DNA of 64,000 bases from Methyloversatilis sp. RAC08 (GTDB taxonomy: Bacteria > Pseudomonadota > Gammaproteobacteria > Burkholderiales > Rhodocyclaceae): positions 1,116,001 through 1,180,000 of the forward strand of contig NZ_CP016448.1 of NCBI RefSeq assembly GCF_001713355.1, given 5' to 3'. The notes under the pieces are model-generated. The model was not told the origin of the DNA and searched no databases. It worked only from the letters and a program-made list of their open reading frames with translations. The position numbers were made by a program, and so were the translations under genes. Shown here in pieces: positions 36,761-45,822 of the stretch (positions within the stretch are counted from its first letter, which is position 1; every line of letters begins with the position of its first letter).

Positions 36761-38242
36761 ATGAGCACGGAAAAAAGTTTCAGGCACAGCGTGAGCTGGC
36801 TCTTCCTTGGCAATACCGGCACGCAGTTGCTGACATTCGCGTTCGGCGTCGTTCTGGCACGTTTGCTGGCGCCCGAGGTGTTCGGGCTGCTGGTGACGAT
36901 ACAGATTTTCACTGGCCTCGCCGGTTTCGTGTCGGGCGGCGGCATGGGCCAGGCCCTGGTGCGCGCCAAGGACGTCACGCAGCGCGACTTCAATGTCGTG
37001 TTCACACTGCAATTGCTGATCGGATGCTGCATCTACGCCGTTTTCTTCTTCTCGGCGCCGCTGTTTGCCCGCTGGTACGATTTTCCGCTCTACACGGATC
37101 TGCTGCGCGTCTCCGCACTCACGTTCATTACGCGTCCACTGGTCAATTTGCCGAACAGCATCCTGCATCGCAACATGCGCTTCAAGGCGCAGACGACGGT
37201 GCGGATCATCACGCTGCTGGTGTCCAGCATGACCAGCATCGGGCTCGCGATCATCGGCTGGGGTGTCTGGAGTCTCGTTCTGGGCGGGCTTTCAGGTTCC
37301 ATCGTCAGCGCCCTGCTCTTCAGCCTGTTCGCTCGCTGGCGCCCTGGTCTGGATTTCGGCTTCCGCCACGGGTTAGACCTCGCCCGCTACGGCTTTTTGG
37401 TGTCGGCAAACGACATCGTTATCTACATCCGTCAGCAGACGACCAATTTCATCCTCGGCCGCACGCTGGGAATGACTTCGGTCGGATTGTTCAACAAGTC
37501 CGACAGCCTGATGCGCATGCCCAACAGTTTCATCACCGGCTCGGTCTATCAGGCGTTGTTCCGCGCGCTCGCCAAACATCAGGATGAACCGGCAAAGGGG
37601 CGCAGCATGTTCCTGAGCGCCATCCGTCTGGTCTGCGTATACACGCTGCCGTTCTACATCATGCTTTTCTGGCTTGCTCACCCGCTGATCGAGGGCGTGT
37701 ACGGCCTGCGCTGGGTCGACGCAGCCGCTCCGCTTGCGATGTTGTCGCTGTGCGGACCCTTCCTGATCATCGAAAATCTGTCAGGTGCCGTGCTGGCCGC
37801 TCACAATTGGCTCCAGCGGGAACTGTTCGTGCAGTGTGCCGTGCTTGCGCTTACGGCGATTGCCACCATTTCCGGGCTCTCCGGAGGCCTTGAATTGATG
37901 TCGGCGATGCTGGTTCTGGTCAGCATTTACTGCGCGACGCACATGTATCTGCTTGCGTCGCGCTGCATCGGCACCGGATGGCGTGATCTTGCGCGGGCAA
38001 TTACACCGGCAGCCATGCTGAACGCCCCGCTGTTTTTCGCGATGTGGGCAATCACGGCACTGCTGGCGCCCTATGCATCGACGACGCATCCGTTGCTCAT
38101 CGTGCTGATGGCCGGTTCCGCCGGCGCACTCCTGTACACGTCGGCTTTCCTTGTTCTGCCCATCAAGTCGCTGGCATCGGAACGGGATCGCTGGAAGGCC
38201 CTGTTGCGCGCCGCATTGCCCGGCGCGCGACCCGAGGCATGA
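36761..38242 (+). CDS. Wzx-type polysaccharide flippase (MOP superfamily)
   Basis: Integral membrane protein of 493 residues with about 12-14 predicted helices, beginning FRHSVSWLFLGNTGTQLLTFAFGVVLARLLAPEVFG split across two helices. It resembles the WzxC/teichuronic-acid flippase branch (GMGQALVRAKDVTQRDFN; GRTLGMTSVGLFNKSDSLM). It should move the undecaprenyl-diphosphate-linked repeat unit to the periplasm. ATG 36761 (MSTEKSFRH) is chosen; the longer frame overlaps the TPR pseudogene. It sits centrally among glycosyltransferases as expected for a Wzx/Wzy-type locus. Confidence 0.87.
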   Translation: MSTEKSFRHSVSWLFLGNTGTQLLTFAFGVVLARLLAPEVFGLLVTIQIFTGLAGFVSGGGMGQALVRAKDVTQRDFNVVFTLQLLIGCCIYAVFFFSAPLFARWYDFPLYTDLLRVSALTFITRPLVNLPNSILHRNMRFKAQTTVRIITLLVSSMTSIGLAIIGWGVWSLVLGGLSGSIVSALLFSLFARWRPGLDFGFRHGLDLARYGFLVSANDIVIYIRQQTTNFILGRTLGMTSVGLFNKSDSLMRMPNSFITGSVYQALFRALAKHQDEPAKGRSMFLSAIRLVCVYTLPFYIMLFWLAHPLIEGVYGLRWVDAAAPLAMLSLCGPFLIIENLSGAVLAAHNWLQRELFVQCAVLALTAIATISGLSGGLELMSAMLVLVSIYCATHMYLLASRCIGTGWRDLARAITPAAMLNAPLFFAMWAITALLAPYASTTHPLLIVLMAGSAGALLYTSAFLVLPIKSLASERDRWKALLRAALPGARPEA

Positions 38243-38264
38243 ACCGCTGCCTGGAGACGCAGAC

Positions 38265-39083
38265 ATGATCGATCCGCTGTCGCAATGGATCAGTCGATCA
38301 TCCGGTCTGCACGGTCCGGTCATGCTCATGTATCACGCGATCACTCCGGGCCGTGAGGTACCAGCATGGCCATGGGCCGTCTCCGCCGCCCGGTTTGACG
38401 CACAACTCGACGCCTTGCTGTCCGCCGGATGGCACACGGTCACGCAATCCGAAATGCTTGCCGGAGGCCCTGCACTGCAGCCACGAAGCGTTGCGATCAC
38501 CTTTGACGACGGCTATGCGGACAACCTGTATGCCATGGAATCCCTTCGCAGCCGGGGCATGCGGGGAACCTGGTTCATCGCATCCGGTTCGATCGGACGC
38601 ACGCCGCAGTGGACAGAGGAAGGCCAGCCCAGGGGCCGGATGCTCGACAATGGCGAGCTGCGCGCGATGCAGCAGATGGGTATCGAGATTGGCGCCCATT
38701 CGGTCAGCCATCGGCGACTGACCTTGCTCGATACGGACGAACTACGCGCCGAAGTCAGCGATTCGCGTGCGATGCTGGAAGATCTGCTCGGCCAGCCAGT
38801 CAGCAGTTTTGCCTACCCCTATGGCGAGTACGACGAGCGATGTACCGAAGCGGTCCGATCGGCCGGCTACGCCTCGGCCTGCACGACTCGCACCGGGTGG
38901 GCCATGCGTGACGGCAACCCCTACACGTTGCGTCGCCTCACGGTATTCAATACCGACACCGCCTCCACGCTGATCCGTAAGGTTTCGCTGGGTAGCCATG
39001 AGATCGCTTCGTCCACCCTGCTCAAGCAGATCGGGCGAAATCTCGCAGGCAGGGTGTCTGCCAGACATGGAAAAGCGGAATGA
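38265..39083 (+). CDS. Polysaccharide deacetylase (NodB domain)
   Basis: Carbohydrate esterase family 4-type protein of 272 residues. Motifs in order: VMLMYHAITPG, the Asp-Asp metal site ITFDDGYADNLY, the His pair GAHSVSHRRLT and FAYPYGEYDE. There is no signal peptide, suggesting a cytoplasmic location acting on lipid-linked precursors, or an unusual export route. ATG 38265 follows CTGGAGA and is preferred to the upstream frame inside the flippase gene. The stop overlaps the next start (ATGA). It would remove N-acetyl groups from hexosamine residues. Confidence 0.86.
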   Translation: MIDPLSQWISRSSGLHGPVMLMYHAITPGREVPAWPWAVSAARFDAQLDALLSAGWHTVTQSEMLAGGPALQPRSVAITFDDGYADNLYAMESLRSRGMRGTWFIASGSIGRTPQWTEEGQPRGRMLDNGELRAMQQMGIEIGAHSVSHRRLTLLDTDELRAEVSDSRAMLEDLLGQPVSSFAYPYGEYDERCTEAVRSAGYASACTTRTGWAMRDGNPYTLRRLTVFNTDTASTLIRKVSLGSHEIASSTLLKQIGRNLAGRVSARHGKAE

Positions 39084-40060
39084 CGGAACAACCCTCCATC
39101 ACCCAACCCGGCACACCGTCTTCGGGAGCCACCACGAAGCTGTCCATCGTGATCCCCTGTTACAACGGCGCGCAGTACCTTGCGGCTGCGATCGATTCGG
39201 CGATGGCGCAGGATTATCCGGACAAGGAAATCATCGTTGTAAATGACGGTTCGACCGACGATTCGTTAGCGGTCGCGTCAGCCTATGGCGATGCGATCGT
39301 TCTGGTCGATCAGCACAACCAGGGTCTCTCGGCCGCCCGCAATGCCGGCATCCGCTCCGCGACAGGAGACCTTTTCGCATTTCTGGATTGCGACGACTAC
39401 TGGGCTCCGGATTTCGCATCCAAGCTTTGCCGGGCACTCCTCGACAACGATGCGACCATCGCCTATTGCGGATGGCAGAACGTCGGCGTGTCGGGTCCAA
39501 GGAATGAACCGTTCGTGCCGGCCGACTATGCCGGCATGCCGGACCGGATCGAGAAGCTGATCACGGGTGTGCGCTGGCCGGTGCATGCCGCAATTGTCCG
39601 GCGGGACGCGCTCTTCGCCGCCGGCCTGTTCGATACCGGGCTGCGCTGCTGCGAGGATTTCGCGCTCTGGATACGCGCAGCGCCCACCGCCCCGCTTGTC
39701 CGGGTTCCGGAAGTGCTGGCCTTTTACCGCTTCCATGAAGGGCAGATGACCCGCAACCGGGCATTGGTCGCACTTTCGCACTTTCAGGTGCAGATGGATT
39801 TTCTGAGCGGACACCCGGAGATCGGCGCGCATTTCGACAAGCAGACCCTGCGGCGCATCACGGTAGACGAACTGGTCCGGCGGGGCTTCGCGGCCTACTG
39901 GAGCGGCGATCTGCCGGCCACACGAGCCATCTTCCGCACTGCGCTGCGGCACGGGTACCGGAGCCCGGGCAAGATGAAGTACATGCTGCCGGCACTGCTT
40001 CCGCAAGCGATCCATGAAATGCTCGTGCGCGTGCTCCGCAACGGCGGGAAGGCAGATTAG
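39080..40060 (+). CDS. Glycosyltransferase family 2, copy 1 of a tandem pair
   Basis: Family-2 transferase of 326 residues: KLSIVIPCYNGAQYLAAAID, VVNDGSTDDSL, FLDCDDYWAPD and CCEDFALWIRAA. Its whole length, including the unusual C-terminal region (YCGWQNVG, GVRWPVHAA, YWSGDLPATRAIF, MLPALLP), matches the next gene at 40251, so the two are products of duplication. Translational coupling with the deacetylase is indicated by the ATGA overlap. Confidence 0.87.
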   Translation: MTEQPSITQPGTPSSGATTKLSIVIPCYNGAQYLAAAIDSAMAQDYPDKEIIVVNDGSTDDSLAVASAYGDAIVLVDQHNQGLSAARNAGIRSATGDLFAFLDCDDYWAPDFASKLCRALLDNDATIAYCGWQNVGVSGPRNEPFVPADYAGMPDRIEKLITGVRWPVHAAIVRRDALFAAGLFDTGLRCCEDFALWIRAAPTAPLVRVPEVLAFYRFHEGQMTRNRALVALSHFQVQMDFLSGHPEIGAHFDKQTLRRITVDELVRRGFAAYWSGDLPATRAIFRTALRHGYRSPGKMKYMLPALLPQAIHEMLVRVLRNGGKAD

Positions 40061-40250
40061 CCGCACGTGTCGGACAAGGGCTGAGCAGGTCCTGTCCGTG
40101 ACGTATATCGGGGCCGCAAACGACCGTGGCTGATAGGATTTCGCGATCCGCAGATACGCGCTCGCCTGCTCCGACCTTGACCCAACATCCCTCACACCAT
40201 CACGCAGACTCGCGTACCAACGGGTTCGCCGTGGTCAGGAGCACGCATCC

Positions 40251-41207
40251 TTGACCCCCGGTATTTCGGTCGTGATGCCATGTCACAACGGAGCCGCCCA
40301 TCTGGCACGCAGTACGGCGAGCGTGCGCATGCAGACGCGCGCCGACTGGGAGTTGATCATCGTCGATGACGGTTCGACGGACGACTCTTGGCAGGTAATC
40401 CAGCAACTCGCCGCTGCCGAACCGCGCATTACGCCATTGCAGCAGCCGCACTCCGGTGCCGCTGCTGCACGCAACAAGGCGCTTTCCACGGCACGGGGCA
40501 GATGGGTCGCATTCCTGGATGCCGACGACACCTGGCACCCTGACTTCCTGTCCCGAATGTCGGCGGCGCTTGGCGGGCGACAGGACGATGCACTCGCCTA
40601 CTGCGGCTGGCACAACATCGGTGCCGGCCATGAGGGCGAGCCGCCCTTCGTACCACCCGATTACGAAACGCCAGACAAGCTCGCCGAGTTGCTCTGCGGT
40701 TGCCGCTGGCCGATACATGGTGCGATGGTCAGTCTGGCCGCGATTCGCAAGTACGGCGCCTTCGATCCAGCCCTCCGCTCCAGCGAGGATTTCGATCTCT
40801 GGCTTCGTCTTGGCTGCAGGATGCCACTCGTGCGTATCCCGGAAGTGCTTGCCTGCTACCATTTCCACGCAGGTGCCCAGGTCACCAAGAGCCGCCTGCG
40901 GGCCGCTGCAGACAAGCTTCTTGTTCAGCGCAAGTTCCTCGCTACGCATCCGGTCGAAGCGAAACGGCTCGGCAGGGCGAAAGTGCGCGAACAGATCGAA
41001 GGCGACATGCTGTACCGTGCCTACGAAAATTACTGGAAGGGTGACCTGCCGATGGCACGACAACTGTTCCGTGCAGTGATGGCGAGCGGCTACGGCAATG
41101 CGAAGGACTGGTGCCACATGCTGCCGGCCCTGCTCCCGGCAAGATTGCACAGCTTGCTGCTCAAGGGCATCGGCCGCGCACGCAGCGGTTTTACGCGCCA
41201 GGGCTGA
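40251..41207 (+). CDS. Glycosyltransferase family 2, copy 2 of a tandem pair
   Basis: Family-2 transferase of 318 residues paralogous to the preceding gene: ISVVMPCHNGAAHLA, IIVDDGSTDDSW, FLDADDTWHPD, YCGWHNIG, SSEDFDLWLRLG and YWKGDLPMARQLF. The first available ATG lies inside the conserved N-terminal strand, so the real start is most likely TTG 40251, with GTCAGGA ten bases upstream. A 190-base gap after copy 1 contains a small CGGACA/TGTCCG hairpin but no clear promoter. Confidence 0.84.
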   Translation: MTPGISVVMPCHNGAAHLARSTASVRMQTRADWELIIVDDGSTDDSWQVIQQLAAAEPRITPLQQPHSGAAAARNKALSTARGRWVAFLDADDTWHPDFLSRMSAALGGRQDDALAYCGWHNIGAGHEGEPPFVPPDYETPDKLAELLCGCRWPIHGAMVSLAAIRKYGAFDPALRSSEDFDLWLRLGCRMPLVRIPEVLACYHFHAGAQVTKSRLRAAADKLLVQRKFLATHPVEAKRLGRAKVREQIEGDMLYRAYENYWKGDLPMARQLFRAVMASGYGNAKDWCHMLPALLPARLHSLLLKGIGRARSGFTRQG

Positions 41208-41216
41208 ACGGTCACC

Positions 41217-42176
41217 ATGATGCTCACATTCGCTTTCTGTACCTTCAATCGCGCCGATCGCCTCGAAGCGCTGGTGTCCGCGATGCGCGCGCAGTCATGC
41301 CCGATTCCGTTCGAGATACTGGCGGTCAACAACAACAGCCGGGACAACACCCTCGAGGTACTCGATCGGCTAGCCGCGCTGCCAGGTGTCGCGCTGCGTC
41401 ATGTGACCGAAACGGCGCAAGGCATCGTACCGGCACGCAACCGGGCGATTTCCGAAGCCCTGTGCAGCGACATACTGGTTTTCATCGATGATGATGAACT
41501 GCCGACCCCCGGTCTGCTCGATGCCGCGTGCGACGCCATCATCAACGAAGGCGCGCAATGCGTCGGCGGACGCGTACAGGTCGACTTCACGCCATTCGAT
41601 CGGCCACGCTGGCTGTCGGACGACCTGCTGGGCTTTCTCGCCGAGGTCGAACATGGCGACACGTCGATGTGGCTGACTGACGACAGCCGGCTGCTCTGGA
41701 CAGCGAACATCGCCTACGACATGCGTCTCTTCCGGGACAATCCCGATCTGCGCTTCGATCGCCGGTACAACCGCGTGGGAGTCGATGTGGGCGGCGGCGA
41801 AGATGCGGTGATGTTCCGCGAGTTGCTGTCGCGCGGAACCCGCATGCGCTACCGCCCCGAAATGAAGACGCGACATTTCATAGAGGAATGGAGATTGCAG
41901 CGCATGTATTTCCTGCGCCTGCATTACCGGGCCGGGCTTCGATTCGGCGAATTCAGCCTTGATCGCGCTGCACGCGAAGTACTCGGCATGCCGCCCTTCC
42001 TGCTGCGACAGTTGTTTGCGCACGTGGCGCGCTGGCTCTCGATGAGCATGCGAGGGCAGCGCGGGGCACTGCGACAGGGCATGAATGCCGCGCATTGTTT
42101 CGGCTCCCTCCGGGGCTATCTCCGCAAGCCGTCAAGCGCCGCCACGGCGCCCGAAACGCCAGCCTCTGGCAACTGA
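41217..42176 (+). CDS. Glycosyltransferase family 2
   Basis: Family-2 transferase of 319 residues of a different subgroup from its left neighbours: MMLTFAFCTFNRADRLEAL, ILAVNNNSRDNTL, the extended metal site FIDDDELPTP, and VGGGEDAVMFRELL. The Asn-rich VNNNS instead of VDDGS is shared with the next gene's broader subgroup, which often uses activated hexoses. It follows the previous gene by nine bases. Confidence 0.85.
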   Translation: MMLTFAFCTFNRADRLEALVSAMRAQSCPIPFEILAVNNNSRDNTLEVLDRLAALPGVALRHVTETAQGIVPARNRAISEALCSDILVFIDDDELPTPGLLDAACDAIINEGAQCVGGRVQVDFTPFDRPRWLSDDLLGFLAEVEHGDTSMWLTDDSRLLWTANIAYDMRLFRDNPDLRFDRRYNRVGVDVGGGEDAVMFRELLSRGTRMRYRPEMKTRHFIEEWRLQRMYFLRLHYRAGLRFGEFSLDRAAREVLGMPPFLLRQLFAHVARWLSMSMRGQRGALRQGMNAAHCFGSLRGYLRKPSSAATAPETPASGN

Positions 42177-42190
42177 TCCGGCGCCGGAAA

Positions 42191-43090
42191 ATGCCTGCTC
42201 TCACCGTCCTGATCTGTACGCACAACCGCCGCGCCTTGCTGGAAAAAGTGCTGGCTTCAATCGATGCCGCGCGCCATCCATCCGGCTGGCAGATCGGCAT
42301 TCGTGTCATCGCGAATGCCTGCAACGATGACACGCTGGATTACCTCGCTGCCCGGTCGGGAGCACGCCCGCTGACTTTCGAACACGAAATGCGGCCCGGC
42401 AAGTCGCACGCGCTTAACCGGGCCTTATCGACGCTGGACGGAGATGTCGTTGCCTTTGTCGATGACGATCACCGCGTCGATGCGGGATATCTCGAAGCCG
42501 TCTGCCAGACTTTCCAGAGCGAGCCGGATATCGATCTGCTGTGCGGACGCATCCTGCCCGACTGGGACGGCAGCGAGCCCGCGTGGGTGCACGAACAAGG
42601 GCGCTACCGGGTGTATCCGCTGCCGGTGCCTCGATTCGACCTGGGGGACGAACCCAAAACGCTGGGCCGTGGCACCGCGATTCCGGGCGGCGGCAACCTT
42701 GCCGTGCGCACAGGATGGCTGGAACGCATCGGCATGTTCTCGATCGAGCTTGGCCCGCAGGGCCACGACCTCGGAGGGGCGGAAGACATCGACTGGATAT
42801 TGCGCGGGCTCTCCCAGGGTGCCCGCCTCGTGTACAGACCGCAGATGACCCAGTATCACTACGTCGACGGTGCGAGGCTCCAGACCAGCTATGTCGTGCG
42901 CAAGGCCTTCCATCGTTCATCGTCGTCTGCGCGCGTCGATCGAATCAAGCCGGCTGCCTACATGATTCGCAAGTGCATCATGTGCATGGGGTCGGTTGCC
43001 CTGTCGCTCGACTCTGCGCGACGTCGTCATTATCTGGTGCGTTTTGCGGCTGCGCTGGGTGAGTTGCACGGCGCGCTGAAGAATCGCTGA
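42191..43090 (+). CDS. Glycosyltransferase family 2
   Basis: Family-2 transferase of 299 residues: ALTVLICTHNRRALLEKVL, VIANACNDDTLDYL, FVDDDHRVDAG and LGGAEDIDWILRG. Domain order and the GGxE(D) acidic site resemble the preceding gene, suggesting an older duplication. ATG 42191 was chosen because it opens the conserved strand; the upstream frame lies within the previous gene. Sugar specificity is not predictable. Confidence 0.84.
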   Translation: MPALTVLICTHNRRALLEKVLASIDAARHPSGWQIGIRVIANACNDDTLDYLAARSGARPLTFEHEMRPGKSHALNRALSTLDGDVVAFVDDDHRVDAGYLEAVCQTFQSEPDIDLLCGRILPDWDGSEPAWVHEQGRYRVYPLPVPRFDLGDEPKTLGRGTAIPGGGNLAVRTGWLERIGMFSIELGPQGHDLGGAEDIDWILRGLSQGARLVYRPQMTQYHYVDGARLQTSYVVRKAFHRSSSSARVDRIKPAAYMIRKCIMCMGSVALSLDSARRRHYLVRFAAALGELHGALKNR

Positions 43091-43110
43091 AGGAGGCCAT
43101 CCAGTAGCCC

Positions 43111-44067
43111 ATGTCCATGCTCAGCAAACTGCACAAGCTGCGTGACCCCGAGATCGTCACCAAGAATCTGATCGAGTTGGGCCGTCAGGCACGCGGTGCC
43201 TGGTGGGACGCCACGCGTCCCACGTCACCGGCGCCCGTGTTCCTGATCGGCTGTTCGCGTTCCGGCACCACGGTCACCTTCGAAACGCTGGGTGCGTCAA
43301 AACAGCTGGTGAATCTCGGTTTCGAAATTCCGCAGTTCTGGAACGAACTGTATGGTCCGCTGAACAATGGTTGGCATTCAGAAGCGGCGGCTGCCGAACA
43401 CGCCAGTCCGGAACATCGCGACGCCGCGCTGCGCTTCTTCTATCAGCGCCTGGGCAGCGGACGCGTGCTCGACAAGACCTGCATCAACGTGATGCGCGTC
43501 GGCTATCTGCACGCGCTGTTCCCGGACGCCAAGTTCGTGTTCATCCAGCGCGACGGTCGCGACAACATCAGTTCGATGATCGATGGCTGGCGGCTGGGCC
43601 GCACCGACGGCGACTTCCATCTGTCGCAGTTCCTCGGAGAATTTCCGGAACCGGTGGCGATCAACGGCGGCGAATACGACGACTGGGCATTCTTTCTTGC
43701 GCCCGGCTGGCAGGCGTACAACCATTCGCCGGTCGAGGAGGTGTGCGCTTTCCAGTGGATCAGCGCCAACCAGCTTGCACTTGACGCAGCCAGTCAGTTG
43801 CCGACTGAACTCTGGATACAGCTGCGCTATGAAGACCTGTTCGAACGTCCGGTCGACATGTTCCGCGACGTCTACGCGCGGCTGGACCTGGATTTCACCG
43901 CAGACATCGAACAGCGATGCCGCACGCTGGATCAACGCCCCACCAGCATCGTCAAGGGCAAGCCCTCGAAGGCCAAGTGGAAGAGCCAGAACCCGGAGCT
44001 GATCGAGCGCATCCTTGATCGCATCGCACCGATGCAGGCACGCCTCGGTTACGACAACGCGTCATGA
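43111..44067 (+). CDS. Sulfotransferase
   Basis: PAPS-dependent sulfotransferase of 318 residues. The 5'-phosphosulfate loop is FLIGCSRSGTTVTFE near residues 44-57 and the 3'-phosphate-binding region is KFVFIQRDGRDNISSMIDGW, both characteristic. It is embedded between glycosyltransferases with an ATGA overlap to the next gene, so it most likely sulfates a sugar of the EPS or its precursor. A second, partial sulfotransferase lies at the right edge of the window. Confidence 0.86.
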   Translation: MSMLSKLHKLRDPEIVTKNLIELGRQARGAWWDATRPTSPAPVFLIGCSRSGTTVTFETLGASKQLVNLGFEIPQFWNELYGPLNNGWHSEAAAAEHASPEHRDAALRFFYQRLGSGRVLDKTCINVMRVGYLHALFPDAKFVFIQRDGRDNISSMIDGWRLGRTDGDFHLSQFLGEFPEPVAINGGEYDDWAFFLAPGWQAYNHSPVEEVCAFQWISANQLALDAASQLPTELWIQLRYEDLFERPVDMFRDVYARLDLDFTADIEQRCRTLDQRPTSIVKGKPSKAKWKSQNPELIERILDRIAPMQARLGYDNAS

Positions 44068-44957
44068 GCACTCCGCGCGTCAGCGTCGTCATGCCTGCCT
44101 GGAACTGTGCGTGGTGCATTGACCGCGCGCTGGATTCGCTGCGCGCACAGACCTTCATCGATTTCGAAACCATCGTCGTCGACGACGGCAGCACGGACGA
44201 TACGCCGGCCTTGCTGGCGCGCCGTGGCGACACGCTGCGTGTCATCCGCCAGGCGAACGCCGGCATGTCAGCCGCACGCAATGCCGGCATAGCTGCCGCG
44301 CGGGGCGAACTGGTCGCCTTCCTCGACAGCGATGACTGGTGGCGGCCGGCGAAGCTGGCGCAACAGGTCGCGCTGATGGACGCCGACCCGGATCTGGGTT
44401 TCTGTTCCTCTGCGACTGAACTGCAATCCGAGGACGGCACAGTGGTTGGCGAGTGGGGTTGCCCCGCCAGCACCGACGATCTGGTTGCCCGCATCCTTGG
44501 TGGCCATGCCGCGGTGGCCGGTGGCGCTTCGTCGGTCATGGTGCGCAGGACGCTGCTCGACGGCACCGATGGCTTCGATGCACGGCTGCGCGGCGCCGAG
44601 GATACCGACCTCTGGGTGCGCCTGGCTGCAGCCGCGCGCTATGCCTGCATTCCGGATCGCCAGGTCGTGGTGACCCGCAACGCCGGCAGCGTAAGCCGCA
44701 ACCGGGAAGCCATGCGCCGTGGCGCGCTCGATTGTCTGGACAAGAACCGACCGCTGCTGCCTGCCGCCAAGCAGGATGCCTATTGGCGCGCCTGCCGCGC
44801 CAGCGTGCTGGCCGATTACGCGAAGTGGCGCTATCGCGACGGCGATCGCCGGGCCGCGCTGCAGGATCTGTTTCAGGCGCTCAAGCTCGCACCGCTGTCG
44901 CATGGCCGGCTGGTTGCGTCGCTGGCCCTGGCCATGCTGACCGGCCGCACGGTCTGA
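44064..44957 (+). CDS. Glycosyltransferase family 2
   Basis: Family-2 transferase of 297 residues: RVSVVMPAWNCAWCIDRAL, VVDDGSTDDT, FLDSDDWWRPA and GAEDTDLWVRLA. The WRPAKLAQQVALMDADPDL stretch is common in capsule transferases. Translationally coupled to the sulfotransferase through ATGA. Unknown donor. Confidence 0.87.
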   Translation: MSTPRVSVVMPAWNCAWCIDRALDSLRAQTFIDFETIVVDDGSTDDTPALLARRGDTLRVIRQANAGMSAARNAGIAAARGELVAFLDSDDWWRPAKLAQQVALMDADPDLGFCSSATELQSEDGTVVGEWGCPASTDDLVARILGGHAAVAGGASSVMVRRTLLDGTDGFDARLRGAEDTDLWVRLAAAARYACIPDRQVVVTRNAGSVSRNREAMRRGALDCLDKNRPLLPAAKQDAYWRACRASVLADYAKWRYRDGDRRAALQDLFQALKLAPLSHGRLVASLALAMLTGRTV

Positions 44958-44964
44958 CACGCGG

Positions 44965-45822
44965 ATGAGCACGGTGCTGTCGGTCATCATTCCGGCACAC
45001 AACGCCGCCCGCTGGATCGCCGCGGCGATCGACAGCGTCCGCACGCAGGCGCTGCCGACCGTACCCGACATCATCGTCGTGACCGACCGCTGCAGCGACC
45101 AGACCGCGAACATCGCGCTCGCGACAGGTGCCCGCATCATCGACAGCCCCACTGCGGGCCCGTCCGCTGCGCGCAATGCGGGCGTGGCGGCCAGCCACTC
45201 GCGCTACATCGCCTTTCTCGACGCTGACGACCTGTGGCCGCCCGACAGCTGCGCGGCCCGGCTCGCCCTGCTCGATGCAACGCCCGATGCCGCCATGGTG
45301 TTCGGCGATTGCCGCCAGTTTGACGACCGGGATGGCAACCCGCACTTCCACGCGCACACGCTGTTTGTTAAGGGCGGGCGCGATGTGGCGTTCTTCGGCG
45401 ACGCGGCGCGCGTGGTCGATGCGCTGGACAAACTGCTCGATGCCGATTTCATCACCACCGGCACCGTCATCATGCGCCGCGAGGCATTCGATGCACTGGG
45501 CGGCTTCGACAGCGCGCTGCAACGGGTCGAAGACCTTGATCTGTGGCTGCGCGTGGCAGCCCGCTTCCCGCTGATCTGGCATGCGCAGACCGCGCTGTGG
45601 CGCCGGCGCCATGGCGACAACCTGTCGCGCGACACGCGCGCCATGCACGAGGCCTACATCGCGGTACTCGCGCGCCTGAAAGGCCTGCCGCAGGCGCGCC
45701 ATCTCGAGCCACGCATCCGCACACTGCAGCGGCGCGAGCACCGGGCGCTCGCCCGCCAGGCCATCCTCGCCGGGCAACCACTGCGCGCGATGACCCACGT
45801 CTGGCAAGGCGTGCGCGCGTGA
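44965..45822 (+). CDS. Glycosyltransferase family 2
   Basis: Family-2 transferase of 285 residues: VLSVIIPAHNAARWIAAAID, VVTDRCSDQT in place of the usual VDDGS, FLDADDLWPPD and RVEDLDLWLRVA. It follows the previous gene by seven bases and its stop overlaps the next start (GTGA). The altered second motif may reflect a different sugar nucleotide. Confidence 0.85.
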   Translation: MSTVLSVIIPAHNAARWIAAAIDSVRTQALPTVPDIIVVTDRCSDQTANIALATGARIIDSPTAGPSAARNAGVAASHSRYIAFLDADDLWPPDSCAARLALLDATPDAAMVFGDCRQFDDRDGNPHFHAHTLFVKGGRDVAFFGDAARVVDALDKLLDADFITTGTVIMRREAFDALGGFDSALQRVEDLDLWLRVAARFPLIWHAQTALWRRRHGDNLSRDTRAMHEAYIAVLARLKGLPQARHLEPRIRTLQRREHRALARQAILAGQPLRAMTHVWQGVRA

